Origin: Polycyclovorans sp002706265
Lineage (GTDB): Bacteria > Pseudomonadota > Gammaproteobacteria > Nevskiales > Nevskiaceae
Reading direction: 5' to 3'
Length of the DNA: 64,000 nucleotides
NCBI GenBank assembly: GCA_963973915.1
Contig: CAXBBM010000002.1
Coordinates: forward strand, 62,001 to 126,000
Shown here: positions 25,769 through 33,911 of the stretch, in pieces
How positions within the stretch are numbered: position 1 is the first letter of the stretch
How the letters are laid out: each line of letters starts with the position of its first letter
The notes under the pieces: generated by a model
Seen by the model: the letters and a program-made list of their open reading frames with translations, nothing else
Told to the model about the DNA's origin: nothing
The model's database searches: none
Translations under genes and position numbers: made by a program

Positions 25769-27679
25769 ATGGACGGAACATCGCCCCAATGGGACCTGCT
25801 GCTGAAGAATGCGCGGGTCTTTGATGGCACCGGCGCGCCGGGTCTTGAAACCGATATCGCGATCCGTGACGGGGTGATTGCGGCCATCGCGCCCGATCTT
25901 TCGCCCCGGCAGGCCAAGCAGACCCTGGCGCTGGAAGGCCAGTGGCTCATGCCCGGCCTGCTCGACGTGCACACCCACTTCGACCTCGAAGTGGAGCTTG
26001 AGCCGGGTCTGCCCGAGGCCGTACGCCACGGCACCACCACCGTCATTGCCGCCAACTGCTCGCTGGGCGTTACCTACGGGCATCAACGGCGCAATGGCGA
26101 AGACCCCATCGTTGACTGCTTTGCGCGTGTCGAAAACGTGCCCAAGCCGGTGCTGGCCAAAGTGGCCGATCAGTGCACCTGGACCACCTCGGCGGCCTAT
26201 CTCGATCACTTTGACCGGCTCGCCCTGGGGCCCAATTTCGTGACCATGATTCCGCATTCGATGCTGCGCATCGAGGTGATGGGCCTGAAGGCCTCGGTAA
26301 GCCGTGACCCCACTGCCGATGAGCTGGCGCAGATGGAGGCGCTGCTCGAAAAGGGCATGCAGGAAGGCTACGTGGGCTTTTCGACCGATGGCCTGCCGTT
26401 TCATTTTCTCGCCAACCGGCCGCACACCGACAAACAGATTCCCACCCAATTTGCCCCGTACCGCGAGCTGAAGACCCTCACCGATGTGGTGCGGCGCTGG
26501 GACCGTGTCTGGCAGGCCACGCCGCCCAAGGACGACAAGTTGGCCGTGGTGCGTCATTTTTTGCTCACCTCGGGCCGCCTGCACGGCAAGCCGCTGAGGG
26601 TGACGGCGGTGGCGGCGATCGACGTCAGCACCAACCGCTCCATCCTGAAACTGGGCCTGCTGCTGTCGAAGATTCTCAATTCGCGCCTGTTGCGGGGGCA
26701 CTTCCGCCTGCAGGCACTGGCCGCGCCGTTCAAGACCTGGAGCGACGGCGTGATCACGCCGCTGTCTGAAGAGATTCCCGAACTGCGCCGGCTCAACGAG
26801 TGCGACCTGAACGATCGGCCCGCGCGCATGGCCATTCTCAACGACCCGGACTGGGTCAAGGCCTACCGGCGCATGTGGTTCAAGGGCAAGCGCGGCTTCA
26901 ATCTGGCCCACCTGCTGCGCCTGTTGAAACGTGAAGACATGGTGCTGTCGCGGCGCCTCGATGACATGACCATAGACCGCTGCCCGCAGCCGGAATGGAA
27001 CAACACCCTGATGGAGACCGTGTTCCAGCGCCTGCAACGCTGGCAACGGGACGGGCTTGGCGCCGTGCCGCACGCCGAAGCCCAAGCGTTCGCGGGGTTT
27101 CCGAAGGGCTGCGACGACGCGGACTTTTTCCTGCACCTGCTGCGCATGTTCGACACCGAACTGCGCTGGACGACGGTGACGGCCAACCGGGATCCCAAGG
27201 TCGTGCGCGACCTGGTGTTCAACCCGCTGCTGCTGCCCGGCTTCAATGACAGCGGCGCGCACCTGACCAACATGGCCTTCTACGACGGCAACCTGCGCAT
27301 GCTGAAAATCGCCCAGCAGGAGGGCCTGGCGCGGGTCGCCCATGCGGTGCATCGACTGACCGAAGAGCCGGCATCGTTGTTCGGGCTGGACGTGGGCGTG
27401 CTCAAGGTGGGCGCGCGGGCCGACCTGGTGGCCATCGATCCCGAAGCGCTTGCGGCCTACGACTCCGACGCCCACGTGCAGTACGTCTACCGCGATGCTT
27501 TCCAGCACCACCAACTGGTGAACCGCAGTGACGCGGTGGTGCGCTGCACCGTGATCAACGGCAAGATCGCGTGGCGCGACGGCGCTTACAGCGCGGCGTT
27601 CGGTCACGAGCGGTTCGGGCAATTGCTGCGCCACAAATCGCACCCGTCGGTCATCGCCGCCGGGCAACGCGCGGCCTGA
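25769..27679 (+). CDS. D-aminoacylase-like amidohydrolase
   Basis: Metal-dependent amidohydrolase of the N-acyl-D-amino-acid deacylase type. The 636-residue protein has the small beta domain (LLLKNARVFDGTG), the zinc-binding LDVHTHFDLEVE with HxH near residue 65, a GTTTVIAANCSLG strand with the cysteine typical of D-aminoacylases, and the late GFNDSGAHLTNM carrying the catalytic aspartate region. It is longer than ordinary D-aminoacylases (about 480), with extra helical sequence in the middle (about residues 255-420). GAGGAG precedes the ATG at 25769, which decides the start over 25736. No signal peptide. Substrate unknown. Confidence 0.85.
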   Translation: MDGTSPQWDLLLKNARVFDGTGAPGLETDIAIRDGVIAAIAPDLSPRQAKQTLALEGQWLMPGLLDVHTHFDLEVELEPGLPEAVRHGTTTVIAANCSLGVTYGHQRRNGEDPIVDCFARVENVPKPVLAKVADQCTWTTSAAYLDHFDRLALGPNFVTMIPHSMLRIEVMGLKASVSRDPTADELAQMEALLEKGMQEGYVGFSTDGLPFHFLANRPHTDKQIPTQFAPYRELKTLTDVVRRWDRVWQATPPKDDKLAVVRHFLLTSGRLHGKPLRVTAVAAIDVSTNRSILKLGLLLSKILNSRLLRGHFRLQALAAPFKTWSDGVITPLSEEIPELRRLNECDLNDRPARMAILNDPDWVKAYRRMWFKGKRGFNLAHLLRLLKREDMVLSRRLDDMTIDRCPQPEWNNTLMETVFQRLQRWQRDGLGAVPHAEAQAFAGFPKGCDDADFFLHLLRMFDTELRWTTVTANRDPKVVRDLVFNPLLLPGFNDSGAHLTNMAFYDGNLRMLKIAQQEGLARVAHAVHRLTEEPASLFGLDVGVLKVGARADLVAIDPEALAAYDSDAHVQYVYRDAFQHHQLVNRSDAVVRCTVINGKIAWRDGAYSAAFGHERFGQLLRHKSHPSVIAAGQRAA

Positions 27680-27745
27680 GCGCGACGCACGAACGTTCGG
27701 GCTGACCTGCTATGGTCGCCCGCCCATTTACCGGTAATTGCCGCA

Positions 27746-28462
27746 ATGGCCATGACCAAGGCTTACAAGAACGACGCCTTTCTGAACAGCGAAAAGGCGC
27801 GTGGCATCCGCATTCTGTGTGAATACTCCGAGCCGGAGCAGCGCTTCGAACGGCTGGGCGTTCACAAGGGCGTCATCTTTTTCGGGTCGGCGCGCACCCG
27901 CTCGGTCGATGGCCGGCGTGACTTTTACCGCGAGGCGGCCGACCTGGGTGAGCGGCTGGCGCGCTGGACGGTCGATACCCACCCCGAGAACGAACGCTTT
28001 CACCTCATTACCGGCGGTGGTCCCGGCATCATGCAGGCCGGACACGAGGGCGCCGCGCGGGTCGATCGGCGGCTCAACATCGGGCTGAACATTTCACTGC
28101 CTTTCGAGCAGCACGTGAATCCGCATGTCGATGACGACCATGCGCTGGAGTTTCACTATTTCTTCCTGCGCAAGTTCTGGTTCCTCAAGCTCGCGCGCGC
28201 CGCCGTGATCTTTCCCGGTGGCTTCGGCACGCTCGACGAGCTGTTCGAGCTGCTGACCCTGACCCAGACCGAAAAATCGGCGCCGATGCCCATCATTCTT
28301 TACGGCAAGGCGTTCTGGACCGATCTGATCAAGTTCGACGCCCTGGTGGAGCATGGGCTGATCAGCCCTGAAGACGTCCTGCTCTACAGCGTGCAGGACG
28401 ATGTCGATTCGGCGTTCGAGTGCCTGCGCAGAGGCCTGGAGGCCCCGCCGATCGAGGCGTGA
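27746..28462 (+). CDS. LOG-family (lysine-decarboxylase-like) protein
   Basis: A 238-residue Rossmann-fold protein with the LOG family signature PGGFGTLDELFELL and the nucleotide-binding GGGPGIMQAGHEGA. LOG proteins cleave nucleoside monophosphates such as AMP or cytokinin ribotides to the base; the annotation 'lysine decarboxylase' is historical. The substrate here is not known. No obvious ribosome-binding site; a second ATG two codons in (27752) is possible. A ten-base palindrome TTACCGGTAA lies at 27728-27737 just upstream. Faces the small minus-strand gene that follows. Confidence 0.87.
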   Translation: MAMTKAYKNDAFLNSEKARGIRILCEYSEPEQRFERLGVHKGVIFFGSARTRSVDGRRDFYREAADLGERLARWTVDTHPENERFHLITGGGPGIMQAGHEGAARVDRRLNIGLNISLPFEQHVNPHVDDDHALEFHYFFLRKFWFLKLARAAVIFPGGFGTLDELFELLTLTQTEKSAPMPIILYGKAFWTDLIKFDALVEHGLISPEDVLLYSVQDDVDSAFECLRRGLEAPPIEA

Positions 28463-28483
28463 CGCCGGGCGCGCGGCGCCTGC

Positions 28484-28726
28484 TTACTCGATGTCAAGAT
28501 CGTCTTCGATCAGTGACCGCAGTCGGCGCTCTTCCTTGAGCCGCTCAACGTCCCGCCAGTCGCGCGTTTTGATCGCGGGAGGCGTGGGCTCGTCGATGTC
28601 GATCTCGTCGCCGTCACCTGCAAGGTCGTCGTCGGGCAGATCGTCGTAGTCTTCAGTGTTTTCGGCCGGTTTCGTGGCCGGCTTTGCGGCGGGTTTTTCA
28701 GCGGCTTTCTTGGGTTTGCGGGCCAT
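28484..28726 (-). CDS. Small charged protein, PA3496-like (tentative)
   Basis: Eighty residues: a basic Ala/Lys/Pro N-terminus, a very acidic middle (residues about 25-48, EDYDDLPDDDL and similar), then a helical tail DWRDVERLKEERRLRSLIED. The tail resembles small gammaproteobacterial proteins annotated as PA3496-family envelope proteins, but the match is from memory and short. The composition contrast with the opposite strand and its convergent position with the LOG gene support a real gene. Function unknown. Confidence 0.6.
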   Translation of the reverse strand: MARKPKKAAEKPAAKPATKPAENTEDYDDLPDDDLAGDGDEIDIDEPTPPAIKTRDWRDVERLKEERRLRSLIEDDLDIE

Positions 28727-28862
28727 GTCTGTCCGATGGAGGCGGCGGCGGATAAAGCATTCGGGCGGCTATTTAGCAGGGTTTTCCGCTTTCGGGAAGC
28801 CCTTTGCGTGAAACAGTTCGCGCCGCGCCGGTCGGCATACTCGGCGGCCAGGGCGCAGGCGC

Positions 28863-29633
28863 TCAGAACTGGTCTTTCCAGCCGCGGATTTCGGCAAAAA
28901 CCTGTGCTTGCGTGGCCAGTGACCTGCCTGCCCTGGCGCGGGCGGCGGCCTGTACCGAAGGCTGGTCGGTGCGCAGAAACGGGTTGATTGCGCGCTCGCG
29001 GCCCAGGGTGCTGGGCAGGGTCGGTTTGCCCTGGTCGCGCAGGGCCTGGGCGTGGTCACGAAACGCCCTCAGCGTGGCATTGTTGGGCTCCACCGCGGCG
29101 GCGAAGCTCAGATTGGCAAGGGTGTATTCGTGGGTGCAGGCCACCCGCGTGTCGGCCGGCAGGTCGGCAAGGCGGGTCAGCGACGCCAGCATCTCCTCGG
29201 GGGTGCCCTCGAACAGCCGACCGCAGCCGCCGCAGAACAGGGTGTCGCCGCAGAACAGCCAATCGTCCAGCAGGAAGGCGATATGCCCCAGGGTATGGCC
29301 CGGCACGTCGATGACACGCACCCGGCCAATGGGCAAGTCGAGCACGTCGCCGCCGCGGACCTCTTGGGTCAGGGTGGGGATGCGGTCGGCCTCGGCAGCC
29401 GGGCCAATGACCGGGCAGGGCGCGGCCTCCAGCAGCGCCGGGATGCCGCCGATATGGTCCGGGTGCCAGTGCGTGACCAGAATGCCGGCCAGCTGCCAGC
29501 CCCGCGCCTGCACATGCGCGAGCACCGGGGCGGCCTCGCCGGGGTCCACAACCCAGGCCGAGGCGCCGTCCGCCGCGGGCCAGCACCAGACGTAGTTGTC
29601 CTGCAGGATGGGAATGGCATGCGCGTGGGTCAT
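28863..29633 (-). CDS. gloB: Hydroxyacylglutathione hydrolase (glyoxalase II)
   Basis: Hydrolyses S-lactoylglutathione to lactate and glutathione, the second step of methylglyoxal removal. The 256-residue product has the metallo-beta-lactamase metal motif THWHPDH at residues 54-60, the later GHTLGH and GDTLFCGGCGRLFEG, and the glyoxalase II-specific THEYTLANLSFA. A frame extension to 29726 adds 31 residues that are not conserved; MTHAHAIPILQDNYVW is the standard start. It is divergent from the methyltransferase-rnhA-dnaQ set, as gloB is from rnhA in E. coli. Confidence 0.94.
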   Translation of the reverse strand: MTHAHAIPILQDNYVWCWPAADGASAWVVDPGEAAPVLAHVQARGWQLAGILVTHWHPDHIGGIPALLEAAPCPVIGPAAEADRIPTLTQEVRGGDVLDLPIGRVRVIDVPGHTLGHIAFLLDDWLFCGDTLFCGGCGRLFEGTPEEMLASLTRLADLPADTRVACTHEYTLANLSFAAAVEPNNATLRAFRDHAQALRDQGKPTLPSTLGRERAINPFLRTDQPSVQAAARARAGRSLATQAQVFAEIRGWKDQF

Positions 29634-29724
29634 GGTGCAGCTCATGAAAAAGGCGGAGCCCAAGCATATCGCGCCCCCCGTGACGCTTATCATGTGAGGC
29701 CCTTGCCGAAGGAGCACCGATTCC

Positions 29725-30447
29725 ATGGCCCAACATCCCGTTTCCCCGTTGCCCGGCCTGCGGCGCCTGCATCAGATGAGCGAGCACCACTTGCGCCAGG
29801 TGTTGCCCGAGCTGTTCGGCCGGCTGCTGGTGCAGGTGGGCGGTACCGAAGTGGCCGCTGCGATTCGCGATGCCGCGCTGATGCCCAGCGTGGTGATCGG
29901 CAGCCCGCGTTCGGCGCCCGCCGATGTCTGGTCGCAACTGACCGCGCTGCCCGTGCCCAATGCCTACGCCGATGCGGTGGTGCTGCCGTTCACCCTGGGT
30001 CAGTGCGGCGCGCCGCGCGAAGTGGTCCGCGAGGCGCACCGCGTGTTGAATGACCGGGGGCGGCTGGTGATCGTGGGCCTGAACCCCTGGAGCCCCTGGA
30101 ACTGGCGCCTGCGCTGGGGCTGGTCGGCGCAACGGGTGCCGGTGCTGCGCAGCACGCCCTCGTTGCAGCGGTTGCGGGATTGGCTGGAACTGCTCGATTT
30201 CGAGGTCAGTGACGTGCTGCGGTACACCCCCGGCTGGCGTGGCCTGATGGCGCTGCGTGACGGCGAGGGCGCGTGGCTGCGGCGCCTCATGCAACCTCTG
30301 CAGGGGGCTTACATATTGACCGCCCGCAAGCGGGTGATTCCGATGAACCGGCTGCCGCAATCTGTCCGCCAGCGCAGCCGTTCGGGCCTGGGCATGCCGG
30401 TGGGCGAGGGCGCCGCCGTGGCCCGCCTGCCCCAGCGCCCGCAATGA
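29725..30447 (+). CDS. SAM-dependent methyltransferase-like protein (YafS position)
   Basis: A 240-residue class I methyltransferase-like protein. The clearest family features are the C-terminal half of the fold: ADAVVLPFTLGQCGAPREVV, then EAHRVLNDRGRLVIVGLNPWSPW. The N-terminal glycine-rich SAM loop is poorly preserved: there is no clear E/DxGxGxG, so activity is uncertain. It lies between gloB and rnhA exactly where E. coli has yafS, which supports orthology. Its stop overlaps the rnhA start (ATGA). The ribosome-binding site is AAGGAG. Confidence 0.82.
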   Translation: MAQHPVSPLPGLRRLHQMSEHHLRQVLPELFGRLLVQVGGTEVAAAIRDAALMPSVVIGSPRSAPADVWSQLTALPVPNAYADAVVLPFTLGQCGAPREVVREAHRVLNDRGRLVIVGLNPWSPWNWRLRWGWSAQRVPVLRSTPSLQRLRDWLELLDFEVSDVLRYTPGWRGLMALRDGEGAWLRRLMQPLQGAYILTARKRVIPMNRLPQSVRQRSRSGLGMPVGEGAAVARLPQRPQ

Positions 30448-30902
30448 CCACCGCTCCGGATGCGTCCGACAAGGCCGTGGTGATCTACACCGACGGCGCC
30501 TGCCGCGGCAATCCCGGCCCCGGCGGCTGGGGCGCGTTGCTGATCTACGGCGACCGCAAGCGCGCGCTCACCGGCGGCGAGCCGAATACCACCAACAACC
30601 GAATGGAAATGATGGCCGCCATTCAGGCGCTCGAAGCTCTGAAATCACCGTGCGCGGTGACCCTGTTCACCGATTCGACATACGTCATGAAAGGGCTCAC
30701 CGAATGGCTGCCGGGCTGGAAGCGGCGCGGCTGGAAGACCGCGGCGGGCGCGCCGGTCAAGAACCAGGACCTCTGGCAGCGGCTCGATGCCGCCTGCCAG
30801 CGCCACACCCTCGAATGGCGCTGGGTGAAAGGCCACGCCGGTGATGCCGGCAACGAGGCGGCCGATGCGCTCGCCAATCAAGGGTTGGAGGCGGCCCGAT
30901 GA
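30444..30902 (+). CDS. rnhA: Ribonuclease HI
   Basis: Cuts the RNA strand of RNA-DNA hybrids. The 152-residue protein has all four catalytic acids in place: Asp17 (IYTDGAC), Glu55 (NRMEMMA), Asp77 (LFTDSTY) and Asp141 (NEAADALA), plus the basic handle region WLPGWKRRGWKTA. The start is fixed by the four-base overlap with the upstream methyltransferase gene and the end overlaps dnaQ by four bases. In E. coli rnhA and dnaQ are divergent; here they are co-directional. Confidence 0.97.
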   Translation: MTTAPDASDKAVVIYTDGACRGNPGPGGWGALLIYGDRKRALTGGEPNTTNNRMEMMAAIQALEALKSPCAVTLFTDSTYVMKGLTEWLPGWKRRGWKTAAGAPVKNQDLWQRLDAACQRHTLEWRWVKGHAGDAGNEAADALANQGLEAAR

Positions 30903-31618
30903 CGGTGGAGCGTGAACGACAGATCGTGCTCGACACCGAAACCACCGGGCTGGAGGTGGGCCAGGGGCATCGCGTCATCGAGATCGGCTGCATCGAGCTG
31001 GTCAAGCGGCGCTTCACCCGCAATGACTTTCATCAGTATCTGAATCCCGAGCGTGAGATCGACGAGGGCGCCGTGGACGTGCACGGCCTGACCCCCCACT
31101 TTCTGGCCAGCAAACCGCGCTTCGCCGAGATTGCCCACGACCTGTGGGCCTACCTTGAAGGCGCCGAGCTGCTGATTCACAACGCGCCATTCGACGTCGG
31201 CTTTCTGGACTCGGAGTTCGCCAAGGCCGGCTTCGAGCGCAAGCTGAGCGAGGTGTGCCTCATCACCGACACCCTGGCGCTCGCGCGCCGGCAGATGCCG
31301 GGGCAGCGCGTGAGCCTTGATGCCTTGTGCAAGCGCTTCAGCGTCGACAATTCAGGCCGTGATTTTCATGGCGCCCTGCTCGACGCGCGTTTGCTGGCCG
31401 ACGTGTTTCTGACCATGACCGGCGGGCAGTCTGACCTGGGTCTCGTGTCGGAGCAGGGCAGTCGCGGCGCCGCGCGCTTTGTCGACCAACTGGGGCCGTT
31501 GCCGCAGGTGGCGGTGCCGGTGGTGGTGCCCAGCGAAGCCGAATGGGCGGCGCACCGCGCGCGCCTCAAGGCCATGGCGAAGAAGGCGCCGGTGCGGTGG
31601 CAGAACGAAGGCGGCTGA
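30899..31618 (+). CDS. dnaQ: DNA polymerase III epsilon subunit (proofreading exonuclease)
   Basis: The 3'-5' exonuclease of the replicative polymerase. The 239-residue protein has the DEDDh exonuclease motifs: ExoI IVLDTETTGL (Asp12, Glu14), ExoII HNAPFDVGFLDSEF, and ExoIII FHGALLDARLLADVF with the histidine and aspartate. The C-terminal segment (about 190-239) is the expected polymerase-binding tail. It overlaps rnhA by ATGA. Confidence 0.96.
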   Translation: MTVERERQIVLDTETTGLEVGQGHRVIEIGCIELVKRRFTRNDFHQYLNPEREIDEGAVDVHGLTPHFLASKPRFAEIAHDLWAYLEGAELLIHNAPFDVGFLDSEFAKAGFERKLSEVCLITDTLALARRQMPGQRVSLDALCKRFSVDNSGRDFHGALLDARLLADVFLTMTGGQSDLGLVSEQGSRGAARFVDQLGPLPQVAVPVVVPSEAEWAAHRARLKAMAKKAPVRWQNEGG

Positions 31619-31636
31619 TCGCCGCCGGCGGGGGCT

Positions 31637-32566
31637 TCAGCCGGGCCGGTGCGCGAGGGCGGTAACCACCTCGAAGTAGGGGGGGCGCAACTCTCGCGAG
31701 GTCACCCGGCAGGCGTCAACCTTGAGCTTGTTCGCAACCAGCAGTTTGCGCAGTGCGGCGGGCTCTATGCCCATGTTCAGATGGTCGTAGGCGACCATGG
31801 CCGCTTCATGCTGATGGGACTTGAGGGCGACCACCACCAGCCTGCCCTCGGGTGCCAGCACCCGACCGGCGGCGCGGATCACCTCGGCGGGTGTGCGACT
31901 GCAGGTCAAGGCGTGCATCACGAACACGGTGTCGAAGCTGGCCTCTGCGAAGGGCAGGTCGTGCATGTCGGCGCAGTGAAACCGCACGTTGGCGTGCGCC
32001 GCCAGCCGCGCGCGACCGGCGGCGACCACGGTCTCGCTGATGTCGACGCAATCGACCGACTCGGCTTCTTCGGCCAGCAATTCGGCGAGCACGCCATCCC
32101 CGCTGGCGACATCGAGGACCCGGCCCGGCGCGATGAGGCCGATCAGCCCGCGTGCCGTGGCCTCCCAGGTGCGGCCCGGCGAGTAGTGCACCTCCATGCG
32201 CCCGGCCACCGACTCGGCCCAGGTGCGTCCGTGCTTGCGGGCGAGAATGCATTCGGCCGCCCGTTCGCGGTCCAGCAGGGTTCGCGGATCATCCAGCCCT
32301 TGCCGCAACAGCGCCCAGACCGGGTGTGCCGCGCCGTCCTGCGACGCGCTGTAGCGTGCCGAGCCCGCGACGCGTTGATCCTGCACCAGGCCCGCGCGCT
32401 TCAGGCGGGCAAGGTGGGTCGAGACGCGGCTCTGTGCCAGTCCGGTGATGGTGGTCAGCTCGGCGGTGGTCAGCTCGAACTGTTCAAGCAGCAGCAGCAG
32501 GCGCTGGCGGCTGGCGTCGCCCAGCAACTGGCACAGCTCGGTGCTTTGTTCGAGATTCAGGGGCAT
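31637..32566 (-). CDS. ArsR-type HTH regulator fused to a methyltransferase
   Basis: 309 residues in two domains. Residues 1-90 are an ArsR-like winged helix (LCQLLGDASRQRLLLLLEQ, then TGLAQSRVSTHLARLKRAGLV). Residues about 140-300 are a class I SAM-binding methyltransferase with VLDVASGDGVLAELLA, VDCVDISETVV, CADMHDLPFAEASFDTVFVMHALT. No cysteine metal site of the ArsR type is visible in the helix region. Such fusions occur in many proteobacteria, sometimes near methionine-cycle genes, but none is next door here. The start at MPLNLEQ was chosen over a 92-residue extension with disordered arginine-rich composition. Convergent with dnaQ. Confidence 0.85.
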   Translation of the reverse strand: MPLNLEQSTELCQLLGDASRQRLLLLLEQFELTTAELTTITGLAQSRVSTHLARLKRAGLVQDQRVAGSARYSASQDGAAHPVWALLRQGLDDPRTLLDRERAAECILARKHGRTWAESVAGRMEVHYSPGRTWEATARGLIGLIAPGRVLDVASGDGVLAELLAEEAESVDCVDISETVVAAGRARLAAHANVRFHCADMHDLPFAEASFDTVFVMHALTCSRTPAEVIRAAGRVLAPEGRLVVVALKSHQHEAAMVAYDHLNMGIEPAALRKLLVANKLKVDACRVTSRELRPPYFEVVTALAHRPG

Positions 32567-32645
32567 GCCGCGATTGTGACGTTTCCGTGACCGTGCCGCG
32601 ACGCGCGCGGTCGCGGCGTCAGGGCGCAGCCGCCGACGCGTCGAC

Positions 32646-33335
32646 TCAGGTCGAGCGCGTGTCGTCGCTCTTGGTCTGGCCCTGCGCCGCCGCGTCCGCC
32701 TTGGCCTGCTCTTTGGCGAGCCGCTTGCCGCGCGACGTCGCCATGAAGGCGCGTGATTCCAGGTTGGGGCGAATCGCCTGCATGGCGGTGCCGACGCGAA
32801 TGCGGGCGCTGTCGGCCATTTCACGCGCCTTGGTGTGGCCATTGAACAAGGGCGTTTTGACCGCCGTCTGCACGGCGCTGCCGGCTTTCATGGCCTTGGT
32901 TCTTGCCCCGTCGATGTGCGGCGCGGCCTGCTTCGAGAGGGCCGTGCCGGTCTTCTTGGCGGCTGCACTCACCTGCTTGGCCGCCTTCTGGGTGCTGGCC
33001 TTCGCTGATTTACCGGCGTCGCTGACGCGGCTGGAAGCCTTCTTGGCCATCGAAGGCGCCTTGGCTGCAGCTGGCTTGGGGGCGGCACGCGCGGGCGTGA
33101 CGGGTGTCGCGGGCGTCTGGGCGCGGGTTTTCGTATTGATCTTTGTGGCCTTCGGAGGAGTTTCGGTCGTGGTCGGTGTTGTCGAGGCGGCTGCAGCCGG
33201 CTTCTCGGTCTGGGTCGGCGTTGCCGCCGGGCGGGTCTTGGTCAGTGACCTAGCGGCCTGCTCCGATCCCTTCTTGACGACCTTCTTCAGTGCGCCGAGC
33301 AGCCCTGAGCCTGATGTCTTACGCGTTGTCGCCAT
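32646..33335 (-). CDS. Histone H1-like Lys/Ala/Pro-rich protein
   Basis: A 229-residue, strongly basic protein. A short N-terminal segment (LLGALKKVVKKGSEQAA) is followed by a Thr/Pro/Ala region and then Lys/Ala-rich sequence (about 115-170: KKASSRVSDAGKSAKAS and similar), resembling bacterial histone H1-like proteins such as AlgR3/AlgP or Hc1, which bind DNA nonspecifically. The C-terminus (about 175-229) is less repetitive. Start MATTRKTSGSG with an AGGG ribosome-binding stretch just upstream. The opposite strand also has an open frame (32587-33366), but its product has no recognisable features. Function inferred from composition only. Confidence 0.7.
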   Translation of the reverse strand: MATTRKTSGSGLLGALKKVVKKGSEQAARSLTKTRPAATPTQTEKPAAAASTTPTTTETPPKATKINTKTRAQTPATPVTPARAAPKPAAAKAPSMAKKASSRVSDAGKSAKASTQKAAKQVSAAAKKTGTALSKQAAPHIDGARTKAMKAGSAVQTAVKTPLFNGHTKAREMADSARIRVGTAMQAIRPNLESRAFMATSRGKRLAKEQAKADAAAQGQTKSDDTRST

Positions 33336-33911
33336 GGAGATCACCCTGTTCGAGACGCCCGTGTAGGTCCTGCGGGCGATGGCGGCGCTTCGGGGCCACC
33401 GCGATGGCCGTTGCATGACCGTCGCCGCCGGTTGCAGGTTCGAGCGCCTTGACAAACCTGAAAAATCGAGGCAAGAAGTCTAGTGGCCTAACGGCCCAAA
33501 GTCAAAAAACCGTCGCCTTATCACCCGTTTGGCGTCTTTTCCCGACAGATGACGCCATCGAACGCGCAAGCACTGCGCCCCATGGGGCCTGCTGGCGGGC
33601 ATCACTCCTGGGGATCGCCAGCCGCGATTGCCATCAGTTGGCGATCACTTGATCGAACTTGATGAGCGCGGTGCATGGAGGCCTTGCCGCACCCCCCTCG
33701 TGACCCGACGCCCGGTGCGGGTAAAGCCTCACAAAGCTGCAAAAAATAGGCCTTGCAGCCTAATGATCGTTTTGTTAAGTTGCGGTAAATTAAGTTCTGT
33801 GCCGAAGACGCCGGTAACAGAACAACGTTTCACACGCGGTACATTCCGCCTACCCGCCAGATGACAAGAATTATTGTCGGGTACGTATTTTCTGGACGAG
33901 AGCCACTAAGC
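33336..33911 (+). other. Gene-free region upstream of the RND operon
   Basis: About 575 bases with no supportable gene. From about 33440 it is visibly richer in A/T than both flanks, with several A-runs (for example near 33505 and 33741-33746). It must contain the promoters of the histone-like gene (leftward) and of the RND operon (rightward). A palindrome at 33736-33759 is the only clear element. Two short open frames (33449-33652, 33628-33864) have no ribosome-binding site or family resemblance. Confidence 0.7.
33736..33759. promoter_or_regulatory. Operator-like palindrome upstream of the RND operon
   Basis: Perfect seven-base inverted repeat GCTGCAA / TTGCAGC separated by ten AT-rich bases, 153 bases before the exporter start. 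The size and spacing fit a dimeric regulator binding one face of DNA. Confidence 0.45.

Noticed and set aside
24599..27667. Minus-strand frame of 1,022 codons opposite ilvE and the amidohydrolase
   Set aside because: Antisense shadow spanning two real genes and their terminator.
32587..33366. Plus-strand frame of 259 codons opposite the histone-like gene
   Set aside because: Its product has no family features, and the minus-strand frame has a coherent basic composition and a better start.
33449..33864. Two short plus-strand frames in the gene-free region
   Set aside because: No ribosome-binding sites, no conserved-looking sequence and composition unlike the flanking genes.
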